Notes under the pieces: model-generated | The model's input: the letters and a program-made list of their open reading frames with translations, nothing else | The model's database searches: none | What the model was told of the DNA's origin: nothing | Part shown: positions 1-7,003 of the stretch, piece after piece | Position numbering within the stretch: the stretch's first letter is position 1 | Layout of the letters: every line of letters begins with the position of its first letter | Origin: Draconibacterium orientale | GTDB lineage: Bacteria; Bacteroidota; Bacteroidia; Bacteroidales; JAADGE01 | DNA: 9,037 nt | Direction of reading: 5' to 3' | Assembly: GCA_020718265.1 (NCBI GenBank) | Contig: DYSM01000104.1 | Location: forward strand, 1-9,037 | Program-made: the position numbers and the translations under genes

Positions 1-51
1 AGCATATAGTTTGTTTAGCTAAAATAAAACAGGCTTTTTAGACCGGACTCA
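1..51 (+). repeat. 51-bp direct repeat, copy 1 (upstream of the barrel gene)
   Basis: This stretch recurs at 1394-1444 in the same orientation with a single mismatch (T at 10, A at 1403). It contains the 10-bp perfect palindrome TTTAGCTAAA at 14-23 and ends in GACCGGACTCA. It begins at the window edge, so the true repeat may extend further left. It ends about 50 bp upstream of the start codon of the barrel gene, just before a run of nine A residues (51-59). Its role is unknown: a shared regulatory element, a dispersed intergenic repeat or a duplication scar are all possible. Confidence 0.9.
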
Positions 52-62
52 AAAAAAAATAT

Positions 63-70
63 TACATTTG
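63..70 (+). promoter_or_regulatory. Putative Bacteroidetes-type -7 promoter box
   Basis: TACATTTG matches the Bacteroidetes primary-sigma -7 consensus TAnnTTTG exactly. It lies 33 bp upstream of the ATG at 104, which would leave a short 5' leader of roughly 25-30 nt. I see no clear TTG-type -33 box at the usual 19-21 bp upstream. The spacer region instead holds a nine-A run and the end of the 51-bp repeat, so the promoter may be weak or activator-dependent. Confidence 0.5.
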
Positions 71-103
71 TGCATTCAGCAAAGTTCAGAAAATAAGTAC
101 GTA

Positions 104-940
104 ATGAAAACTATTTTATTCTTTATATTGATATTTTTAAACATAACTTTCACATTATCAGCACAATACGACCAAACCAAAGGCGCGCGACAAGCCGGTA
201 TGGGCGGTGCGGCACTATTCAATGCCGATGTGTGGGCTACGTTTAATAACCAAGCACAGTTGGCTAAACTTGAAAAAATAGCCGTCGGAGTCTCATTTTC
301 CGACCGCTTTGCCATGCCGGAACTCGCTGATAAATCAGCCGTTGCCGCGTTCCGAATCGACAAATTCGGAGCAATCGGCGTTTCATACACAGGTTTCGGA
401 AATTCCGATTTTCGTACCGATAAATTCGGTTTAGCGTATGCCAAACAACTTGGAAAACGGTTTTACGCCGGGATGCAAATGAATTATCTAACAATTTATC
501 CGACTGCACTTTACCCAAAAGTTTCGGCAATTACAGGCGAATTTAGTTTACTCGCCGAGCCGACAAACAAATTTTTTGTTGCCGCATCGGTGTCTAATCC
601 TTGGCGTGCAAAAGTTTCGGAAACTACTGAAAATGAATATCTTGCAACTATTTTTAAAATAGGCGTCGGCTTCAAATTTTCCGAAGAAGCACGGTTTTCG
701 GCACAAGTGGAAAAAGATGTAGCTTTGCGAAATCCAATGCTTCGTACGGGTATGGATTATAAGCTTGTTGCAGGCTTATCGTTGCGTGCAGGCGTAGGCT
801 TAGCAAAAAACTATTCGGAATATAGCTTCGGAATAGGCTATTTGTGGAAAAATATTGATTTGGACATGGCGTTCTCAAAACACGCCGTGCTCGGATACAC
901 GCCACACGTGAGTTTGGGCTACACGTTTGCAAAAAAATGA
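104..940 (+). CDS. PorV/PorQ-like outer-membrane beta-barrel protein
   Basis: A 278-residue protein with a clear signal peptide (residues 1-20: MK, a hydrophobic core, then LSA before Q21). The mature N-terminus carries KGARQAGMGGAA (about 26-37) followed by a D...ATFNNQAQLA segment. This 'GAR.AGMGGA...N...LA' pattern is typical of the PorV/PorQ/UPF0164 barrels of Bacteroidetes. The rest is alternating short beta-strand-like stretches rich in Gly and aromatics (for example FGAIGVSYTGFG, YSFGIGYLW, HVSLGYTF), ending close to an aromatic residue as outer-membrane proteins do. I chose ATG 104 over an in-frame TTG at 68 because it starts the signal peptide directly and lies at a sensible distance from the -7 box. 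PorV and PorQ assist cargo release in type IX secretion, but this protein shows no feature that proves such a role, and no other type IX gene is present. It appears monocistronic. Family assignment is moderate; barrel and export are confident. Confidence 0.72.
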   Translation: MKTILFFILIFLNITFTLSAQYDQTKGARQAGMGGAALFNADVWATFNNQAQLAKLEKIAVGVSFSDRFAMPELADKSAVAAFRIDKFGAIGVSYTGFGNSDFRTDKFGLAYAKQLGKRFYAGMQMNYLTIYPTALYPKVSAITGEFSLLAEPTNKFFVAASVSNPWRAKVSETTENEYLATIFKIGVGFKFSEEARFSAQVEKDVALRNPMLRTGMDYKLVAGLSLRAGVGLAKNYSEYSFGIGYLWKNIDLDMAFSKHAVLGYTPHVSLGYTFAKK

Positions 941-1168
941 AACAGAAACAGGCTATTTTCGTTAAACAAATATGTCCGCCAAACACTGCCAACGTTTTTT
1001 ATCCAAAGCCATGCGTATCAGAATCTGAACGCTGAAACAAACATGAGACAAATTTTTCATAAAGAATTGGGTTTTAGACTATTAATCAGTGCTTGTAAGA
1101 AAACTCATAACTTGTTGAAGTTCTTTACGATATAGCGAAATTTCGTTCCGAATGTTTTTAGAAATTCT

Positions 1169-1198
1169 GTTTAAATTCAATCGAAATTCAATTTAAAC
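1169..1198. repeat. Perfect 9-bp inverted repeat (AT-rich)
   Basis: GTTTAAATT (1169-1177) and AATTTAAAC (1190-1198) are perfect inverted copies separated by 12 bp. The spacer and flanks also contain two direct copies of ATTCAA. The stem is almost all A/T, so it would be a weak RNA hairpin. A dimeric regulator site is as plausible as a terminator for the upstream barrel gene, although a run of A rather than T follows on the plus strand. Confidence 0.55.
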
Positions 1199-1330
1199 TA
1201 TTAAAAAACAAAGAATGACTACTTTTTGTCCATTGAAAGACTACTTAATGTCAAAACATTCGATTGAAAAAATGACTACAACATACATGAGTTCAGTATA
1301 AAAAGTCATAAAGTTGAAAGTTTGTAAAGT

Positions 1331-1355
1331 TAAATTGCTGATAATAAGCAATTTA
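1331..1355. repeat. Perfect 9-bp inverted repeat upstream of the phosphatase operon
   Basis: TAAATTGCT (1331-1339) and AGCAATTTA (1347-1355) are perfect inverted copies around a 7-bp spacer. A further TAAATTG follows at 1358-1364. It lies about 40 bp before the 51-bp repeat copy and 155-180 bp before the start of the phosphatase gene. It could be an operator or a weak hairpin; no T-run follows it on the plus strand, so a classic terminator is unlikely. Confidence 0.55.
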
Positions 1356-1393
1356 CTTAAATTGTAAAATATTTTTAAAAACACTGATAATCA

Positions 1394-1444
1394 AGCATAT
1401 AGATTGTTTAGCTAAAATAAAACAGGCTTTTTAGACCGGACTCA
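1394..1444 (+). repeat. 51-bp direct repeat, copy 2 (upstream of the phosphatase operon)
   Basis: 50 of 51 positions match copy 1 at 1-51, including the TTTAGCTAAA palindrome (here 1407-1416) and the terminal GACCGGACTCA. It has the same orientation as the genes and lies about 50-65 bp upstream of the phosphatase start, mirroring the spacing of copy 1 to the barrel gene. Sequence to the right of the copies diverges. Sequence to the left cannot be compared because copy 1 starts at the window edge. Confidence 0.9.
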
Positions 1445-1510
1445 TACATGAAATCAAATATTTACACGTTTTCTTACGAATACTAATTATTGTCATTAAT
1501 TTTTTTTATA

Positions 1511-3751
1511 TTGAAATCATTTTTAAAACATATAATTCTCACATTCGCAGCAGTTTGTGTTGTATTTTCGGCATTTGCGCAAGCTGAAATCGACAGTTTA
1601 ACTGTGCGATACGATTCGTACATGTCTCAAGGCAATAATGCTGCCGCTGCCGGCGTTTTACTTGATTTATACGATGTTACGAAACGTACGAACGACATCA
1701 CAACCTTGCAGTACGCTGCTAATGCGCTGCAATTGTATTCCGAACTCGGCGATACTTTGCATATTGCGCTGTGTAACAAGCTGATAGGAGATAATTATTT
1801 CAACCGCGATATTCTTGCCATGGCGATGGATTCATATTCTAAAGCACTGGAAATCTATCAATTAACCGGCTCGGAACGCGAAAAGGCGTATGTCGATTTA
1901 CAAATTGGTCAAATACTTGCAGCTCAGAAACTTACATTAAAAGCGCAAGAAACTTATCAGGCAGCTTTTGATATTTTAGTGCGAATAAAGGATTCCGTCG
2001 GCATTGCGGAGGCTTATGATTTGCGCGCTCAAGTGATTCTTATTGACGAGGAACAAGATGATAATCTGGCGCTTGCATTGCTCGACAGTGCGCTTGTAAT
2101 TCGGGTAAAATTACAGGACGAAGCCTTGATTGCAAAATCGTTTGAAATGATTGCCAATGCCCATTTTTTTCTGGAAGATTTTGAAACCGCAGCCTCTTTC
2201 TTGGAAAAGGCGTTGCAGAGTTACAAAAAAACGGGAAACATCGTAAAACAGGCTGACGCTTATTTGGGGTTTGGCGAGAAGTATCTGTATGACAAGCATT
2301 TCGAGGACGCAAAACACAATTTTTTCAAAGCGTATGACATTTACCGAGTGTCCGAAATTTATGATAAACAAGCAAAAACTGCCATAAAACTTGCCGAAGT
2401 TTATCTGTTTTTGAACAATTCCGAAGAGGCAAAGAAATTTGCAGCCGAGGCATTAGCACTCTCTTTTGAACGCAATTTGAATATTGTCAGACAATCGTCT
2501 TACAAAACATTGGCAACGCTTTATGCCAAAACGGGAAATCACAGGCTTGCTTTTGATTACATGCAAAAATATGCAGCACTAACGGATTCTATACGAATTG
2601 AAGAACAAAACAGACAAACTACTGAGCTACAAATAAATTTGGCAACACAGAAAAAAGAGCAGGAAATTAGTCTTTTACAACAAAATCAAAAGATTCAGGA
2701 TGCCGAACTTCAACGCAATCAGGCACAAAAAAAAGGACTGTATTTCGGAGTTGCACTCATGGGGGCAATGCTTGTAATGGCTTTGATTTTTGGATATTTT
2801 ATTTACCGAAACAACAAACGCACAAAGCAAATAAATGAAATGCTTGTGTTTAAAAATCAAGAGATTAACCAGCAAAAAGAAGAAATTTTGGCGCAACGAG
2901 ACCGCCTGAAAGATGCCAATATTTCCATTACAAAACAACGCGATGAAATTAAAGCCAAAAATGAAAAAATAGAAGCCGGTATGTTCTACGCCAGCAAGAT
3001 ACAGCGCGCCATGCAGCCGAAAATGAAGGAAATTCGAGAACAATTGCCCGAATCTTTTGTAATGCTCAGCCCGAAAGAAGCTGTGAGCGGCGATTTTTAT
3101 TGGTATGCGAACATTATTGACGATGCCGGAGACGAAAAAACGGTGATTACCGCCGTAGATTGCACGGGGCACGGCGTGTCGGGCGCATTTATGTCCATGC
3201 TTGCGGATGCGTATCTCACTCAAATTGTGCATCAAAGACGTATTTCACACCCCGAAATTATTTTGCAGGAATTGCATAAAGGCATCGTTTCGTCGCTTCA
3301 GCAAGAAAAATCGAACAATGCAGACGGCATGGATATGGCTCTGTGTGTGATTGATAAAAAACGAAAAATTTTAGAATTTGCCGGCGCAAAAAATCCGCTC
3401 TTTTACATTCAAAACGGAAAATCGGATATTTTTAAGGGCGACCACGATTCGATTGGCGGAATTAAGCGCGGCGAAGAGCGCATTTACACCCGATATTCGT
3501 TAGATGTTTCCGTGCCTACGGTTTTTTATATGTATTCCGACGGATTTCAAGACCAATTCGGCGGCGAACTGAATAAAAAATTCATGGCTAAACGATTTAG
3601 AGATTTTCTTGAAAAAATTTCGACAGAACCTATTAATAAACAAGCAACAGCATTAGCCGTAGAATTAGACGAGTGGAAAGGCGAACGCCAGCAGATGGAC
3701 GATATACTAATCATAGGCGTAAAGTTAGATTTAACCGAACATAACTCGTAA
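1511..3751 (+). CDS. TPR-repeat sensor with C-terminal SpoIIE/PP2C-type phosphatase
   Basis: A 746-residue membrane-bound serine/threonine phosphatase, probably dephosphorylating a partner-switching regulator. Order of parts: signal peptide (1-24, MKSFLKH plus hydrophobic core ending AFAQA); periplasmic tetratricopeptide-like helical repeats (about 28-363); a Gln/Lys/Glu-rich helix; one transmembrane segment (about 409-432); a coiled-coil linker with QQKEEILAQRD; and the SpoIIE catalytic domain (about 510-741). The domain keeps the metal-binding acidic motifs: SGDFYW (526-531), DCTGHGVSGAFMS (from 550), DGMD (605-608), SDG (676-678) and the final DD (730-731), so it should be active. No ATG precedes the signal peptide. 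TTG 1511 gives a canonical signal peptide; an in-frame TTG at 1490 would add seven mostly hydrophobic residues. It is the first gene of an operon, with the next ATG 4 bp after its stop. Signal and target are unknown. Confidence 0.88.
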   Translation: MKSFLKHIILTFAAVCVVFSAFAQAEIDSLTVRYDSYMSQGNNAAAAGVLLDLYDVTKRTNDITTLQYAANALQLYSELGDTLHIALCNKLIGDNYFNRDILAMAMDSYSKALEIYQLTGSEREKAYVDLQIGQILAAQKLTLKAQETYQAAFDILVRIKDSVGIAEAYDLRAQVILIDEEQDDNLALALLDSALVIRVKLQDEALIAKSFEMIANAHFFLEDFETAASFLEKALQSYKKTGNIVKQADAYLGFGEKYLYDKHFEDAKHNFFKAYDIYRVSEIYDKQAKTAIKLAEVYLFLNNSEEAKKFAAEALALSFERNLNIVRQSSYKTLATLYAKTGNHRLAFDYMQKYAALTDSIRIEEQNRQTTELQINLATQKKEQEISLLQQNQKIQDAELQRNQAQKKGLYFGVALMGAMLVMALIFGYFIYRNNKRTKQINEMLVFKNQEINQQKEEILAQRDRLKDANISITKQRDEIKAKNEKIEAGMFYASKIQRAMQPKMKEIREQLPESFVMLSPKEAVSGDFYWYANIIDDAGDEKTVITAVDCTGHGVSGAFMSMLADAYLTQIVHQRRISHPEIILQELHKGIVSSLQQEKSNNADGMDMALCVIDKKRKILEFAGAKNPLFYIQNGKSDIFKGDHDSIGGIKRGEERIYTRYSLDVSVPTVFYMYSDGFQDQFGGELNKKFMAKRFRDFLEKISTEPINKQATALAVELDEWKGERQQMDDILIIGVKLDLTEHNS

Positions 3752-3755
3752 AAAA

Positions 3756-6359
3756 ATGAAAGTGCAAAGAATAGTTGTTCTCATAATAATGTTGTTGCTT
3801 ACAAGCACATTGCTGCGGGCGCAACCATTTGCAAAAAATGGCGTTTTGGATGTTTCGGATTTTGATTTAAAAAACAACACCATATTACTGTCCGGTCAAT
3901 GGAATTTTTATCCCAAAGCATTATTGTCGCCCCAAGATGTTGCGAATACGCCTCCCCCGGAACACATCACTGTGCCCAATATGTGGAATTACGAAAAAGC
4001 GAAAGACAGCACAACATATCCCGGGCGCTTCTACGGAACCTATCACTTGAAAGTCGTTGGTGTGAAGACAGATGCGCCCTTGGTATTTGACTTTAACAAA
4101 ATTTATACATCGTGTAAGATTTTCATAAACGGAAAATTGATATGTGAACACGGGAAAATAGGCACATCCAAAGAAGAAGCTGTCCCAAATTTTTATCCGG
4201 AAATGATTCCGGTTCAGGCTATTAACGATACAATTGATGTTGTTTTGCAAGTTTCAAACTTCCATCATCGCGAGGGTGGTATCTTTGAAACATTAAAGTT
4301 CGGAGTGTATAAAAATGTTGCCGCAGAGCGCGATTATCACTTAATTTTCGATATGTTGCTTTTCGGGGCAATTTTAATCATGGCTTTGTATCACTTAGCA
4401 TTGTATTTTTTGCGACGCCGTTCTGTCTCTGCATTATATTTTGGAATTTTTGCTGCCATTGTAGCCTTGAGAACAATATTGACCGGTTCGGAAGCGTTGG
4501 CAGTTATTTATCCAAATATTCCTTGGGGTATAACGTATCGAGTTGAATATTTTACGTTTTTTGTAGGCGTAAGCACGTGTATTTTATTCGCGCGTTCTAT
4601 TTTTACGCGTTTTTCAAAATGGTTTACATATACAGTCGTTGTGATGAGCATACTTTTTACCACAGCGGTATTAGTTTTGCCTACATATTATCATGCGTTT
4701 TTACTAATGCCATACCAATTGATGACCGTTCTTGCAATTGTGCTGGTATTAATTAGCGTGGTTCGTGCCGGTATTCGCAAAGAAGAGTCGGCATGGCTGT
4801 TTTTGGTCGCATTATTTGCTTTGTTCGGAACTGTAATCAATGATATTTTGCATGCCATGGGACACATCCGTTCGATAGAACTTGCACCGTTTGGCTTATT
4901 TATTTTCATTTTTGCCCAAGCTTACATGCTCGCAAAACGTTTTAACGCTGCATTTATTCAGAATGAATCACTTACGGAAACGCTTGATTATCAGAATAAA
5001 AATCTTGAACAAATTGTAAAACAGCGGACGGCAGAAATTGCCCAACAAAAAGAAGAAATTCTGGCTCAAAGTGAACTTTTGCTCGATATTAATGCTTCGC
5101 TGGAAAAATTGTCAATCGTTGCCGATAAGACGGACAATGCGGTTGTTATAGCCGATAAAGACGGGAAAATTGAATGGATTAACGGCGGTTTTTATCGCTT
5201 GTATGGCTATAATTTGCGCGAATTTACACAAATTTACGGCGACAATCTCGTTAAAGTGAGTTCAAACGACGAAGTAAGCGAAATGCTGAAACAGGTGTAC
5301 GAAGACAAACATAGCGTACAATATGAGTTCGCAATGACAAGCAAATCTGGCAAGAAAATCTGGGTTCAAACTACTGTTACACCTATTTTGGATGAAAATT
5401 CAAACGTCTCAAAGCTCGTGGCAATTGACAGCGATGTGAGTCCGCTCAAGCAGGCACAAGCCGAAATTATGCAACGTAACGAAGAAATTATGACTCAAAA
5501 AGAAGCTTTGCAACAAAAAACAGAGGAAATTTTGGCGCAACGTGATGAGTTGGAAATGATTAACAAGAAATTAGACATTCACAACCAGAATATTCAAGCA
5601 GGCATACGGTACGCCCTCAACATTCAGAAAGCCATTTTGCCCGATGTTGCAGCCATCAGAGACGTGTTTCCGAACGCATTCGCAATTTACAAACCCAAAG
5701 ACATCGTCTCGGGCGATTTTTATTGGTTCGTGAAAGCCAATGTCGGAAATTGTCATTTTCTCGCTGTTGTCGATTGCACAGGACACGGCGTGCCCGGCGC
5801 ATTTATGTCCATGATAGGCACACGTTTGCTCAGCAGTATTGTTACAGAGCGGAACATTACCGACCCTTCGGAAATCTTAGAAAATTTAGATGCTGCAATC
5901 ATCAAAGCACTGCGTCAAAAATCGTCGGAATACAACGACGGCATGGACGTTTGCCTCATTAAACACGAACAAAATGCTGACGGTTCTCACAAGATTCAAT
6001 TTTCAGGCGCAAAACGTCCGCTTTACCTCATAAAATCCGGCACCAAACAACTGCAACGCATCGGCGGAACCCGCAGAGGCATAGGCGGAACGAATATCAG
6101 AACCGAAAAACATAATTTTGAAGTTACAGAACTTCAACTCAATACCGGCGATGCTTTTTATCTGACTTCAGACGGAATCATTGACCAGAATAATACTGAG
6201 CGCACACGCTTCGGTTCCGCACGTTTTGAAGAATTAATTACGTCCGTTTCCATGTTTGATGTTGCTGAGCAAGAGCAAATTATTTTGGATATTTTCAACC
6301 GTTGGAAAGAACGCGAAGAACAACGCGATGACATTACAATGATTGGCGTAAAATTATAA
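3756..6359 (+). CDS. 7TMR-DISM / PAS sensor with C-terminal SpoIIE/PP2C-type phosphatase
   Basis: An 867-residue membrane phosphatase, second gene of the operon. Order of parts: signal peptide (1-22, cleavage near RAQ); a periplasmic jelly-roll, carbohydrate-binding-like domain (about 28-185, with LSGQWNFYP, VPNMWN and FINGKLICEHG) of the 7TMR-DISMED type; seven transmembrane helices (about 198-398) of the 7TMR-DISM type; a coiled coil (405-450, containing QQKEEILAQ); a PAS domain (about 450-565, with VVIADKDGKIEWIN and GKKIWVQTTVTPI); a second coiled coil (565-615, EEILAQRDELE); and the SpoIIE catalytic domain (about 640-867). Acidic catalytic motifs are intact: SGDFYW (652-657), DCTGHGVPGAFMSM (from 673), DGMD (728-731), SDG (805-807) and RDDITMIGVKL at the end. 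By family knowledge the jelly-roll binds a small ligand, possibly a carbohydrate. The protein should therefore integrate an outside signal with a cytoplasmic PAS input. It is clearly paralogous to its upstream neighbour in linker and catalytic domain only. Confidence 0.9.
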   Translation: MKVQRIVVLIIMLLLTSTLLRAQPFAKNGVLDVSDFDLKNNTILLSGQWNFYPKALLSPQDVANTPPPEHITVPNMWNYEKAKDSTTYPGRFYGTYHLKVVGVKTDAPLVFDFNKIYTSCKIFINGKLICEHGKIGTSKEEAVPNFYPEMIPVQAINDTIDVVLQVSNFHHREGGIFETLKFGVYKNVAAERDYHLIFDMLLFGAILIMALYHLALYFLRRRSVSALYFGIFAAIVALRTILTGSEALAVIYPNIPWGITYRVEYFTFFVGVSTCILFARSIFTRFSKWFTYTVVVMSILFTTAVLVLPTYYHAFLLMPYQLMTVLAIVLVLISVVRAGIRKEESAWLFLVALFALFGTVINDILHAMGHIRSIELAPFGLFIFIFAQAYMLAKRFNAAFIQNESLTETLDYQNKNLEQIVKQRTAEIAQQKEEILAQSELLLDINASLEKLSIVADKTDNAVVIADKDGKIEWINGGFYRLYGYNLREFTQIYGDNLVKVSSNDEVSEMLKQVYEDKHSVQYEFAMTSKSGKKIWVQTTVTPILDENSNVSKLVAIDSDVSPLKQAQAEIMQRNEEIMTQKEALQQKTEEILAQRDELEMINKKLDIHNQNIQAGIRYALNIQKAILPDVAAIRDVFPNAFAIYKPKDIVSGDFYWFVKANVGNCHFLAVVDCTGHGVPGAFMSMIGTRLLSSIVTERNITDPSEILENLDAAIIKALRQKSSEYNDGMDVCLIKHEQNADGSHKIQFSGAKRPLYLIKSGTKQLQRIGGTRRGIGGTNIRTEKHNFEVTELQLNTGDAFYLTSDGIIDQNNTERTRFGSARFEELITSVSMFDVAEQEQIILDIFNRWKEREEQRDDITMIGVKL

Positions 6360-6397
6360 GCTAAGTTTTGTTATATAGTTGTCATTCGTAGTTTTTT

Positions 6398-6426
6398 ATT
6401 CCGCTTCAATTGAATTTTTACGGAAT
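6398..6426. repeat. Nested inverted repeat between convergent genes
   Basis: ATTCCG (6398-6403) and CGGAAT (6421-6426) are inverted copies enclosing the 10-bp palindrome TTCAATTGAA (6405-6414). Outside the stem lie six T (6392-6397) and six A (6430-6435), which could extend it across a 3-nt bulge. It sits 40 bp past the phosphatase stop and about 70 bp past the DUF4783-like gene's stop. A bidirectional terminator is the obvious reading, but the T-run precedes the stem rather than following it, so this is tentative. Confidence 0.35.
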
Positions 6427-6494
6427 TTCAAAAAATATTCAAGCTGAAATTTATCTATATCATAAAGAAAATCAATATGTTATGAGTTTTTCTT

Positions 6495-6902
6495 TTACAA
6501 TTGTTCGGCAGTTTCAATTTCCAAATAACTGATAAGACGTTTGTCTTTACAGTTCGAAATTCGGTACAAAATTCTGAAATTCTTAGCTTTAGTGTTCAAC
6601 GTTCCCATTATTGAAATTTGATTTTCCGTAACATGCTCGCCCGTAATTAAAAATTTTACCGGTTTATTGAGCGAAAAAAAATCGCTCATCATGGCTTCTG
6701 CCTGTCGTTTACTGTACACATTGCTCTTACCGTCAATGCGCAACTGCAAATTCGTGTTAAAATATTGTGCCAAATTTTGGGCATTTCCGTTCCGAATTGC
6801 CGTTTCAATTATCACCGTGAGTTCATCCGGCGCGACTGCGAAACTTGTATTCTGTCCGAAAAATAATGTAAAAAGAAACGTGAGTGCGATGAACTTTGTC
6901 AT
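6495..6902 (-). CDS. Secreted DUF4783-like (NTF2-like) protein
   Basis: A 135-residue protein with a signal peptide (MTKFIALTFLFTLFFG..., cleavage probably after SFA near residue 22). The mature part resembles the Bacteroidetes DUF4783 family: a helix with I.TAIRNGNAQNLAQYFN, then LQLRIDGKSNVYSKRQAEAMMSDFF, then strands ending in ISYLEIE. This helix-then-sheet plan fits an NTF2-like fold. I chose ATG 6902 over an ATG eight codons upstream because it starts the signal peptide directly. No catalytic function is known for the family. No lipoprotein cysteine is seen, so it should be periplasmic. It lies about 100 bp downstream of the J-domain gene on the same strand and is convergent with the phosphatase operon. 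Confidence 0.75.
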   Translation of the reverse strand: MTKFIALTFLFTLFFGQNTSFAVAPDELTVIIETAIRNGNAQNLAQYFNTNLQLRIDGKSNVYSKRQAEAMMSDFFSLNKPVKFLITGEHVTENQISIMGTLNTKAKNFRILYRISNCKDKRLISYLEIETAEQL

Positions 6903-7003
6903 TTCCGTAAAGTGGTTTCCAATCACGAAACAAAAACTTTACCGGAAATGCTTTTTTTGAGAACGATTTTTTATTTCGTAAACAATTGTATTCAAGATGT
7001 TTG

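Larger units (their letters stand above)
941..1489. other. AT-rich intergenic region without a convincing gene
   Basis: Roughly 550 bp between the barrel gene and the phosphatase operon. The longest ATG-started reading frame I found by eye on the plus strand is 30 codons (1043-1135), with no recognisable family. The region holds two perfect 9-bp inverted repeats (1169-1198 and 1331-1355), a short palindrome CGAAATTTCG (1136-1145), three scattered copies of a GACTAC motif between about 1215 and 1280, and the second copy of the 51-bp repeat near its right end. No tRNA-like cloverleaf or strong GC-rich terminator is visible. It could hold the regulatory region of the operon, a small RNA, or decayed sequence. 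Confidence 0.6.

Noticed and set aside
672..992. 106-codon minus-strand frame overlapping the barrel gene
   Set aside because: It is antisense to a protein with a clear signal peptide and barrel pattern; its translation is Cys/Arg-rich with no domain, typical of a shadow frame.
1043..1135. 30-codon plus-strand ORF starting at ATG 1043 in the gene-free region
   Set aside because: It is short, with no recognisable motif, no clear promoter and AT-rich context; an ORF of this size is expected by chance.
1215..1280. Three scattered GACTAC copies as a CRISPR-like or iteron array
   Set aside because: The units are only six or so bases, irregularly spaced and without conserved flanks; chance or degenerate sequence explains them.
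1..1444. Segment between the two 51-bp repeats as a mobile element
   Set aside because: No transposase, integrase or terminal inverted repeats are seen; the segment carries only a barrel gene and non-coding sequence, so repeats alone do not support this.
2675..3235. 186-codon minus-strand frame antisense to the first phosphatase
   Set aside because: It covers the membrane segment and catalytic domain on the other strand; the Phe/His-rich translation fits antisense reading of Lys/Glu/Gln-rich coiled coil.
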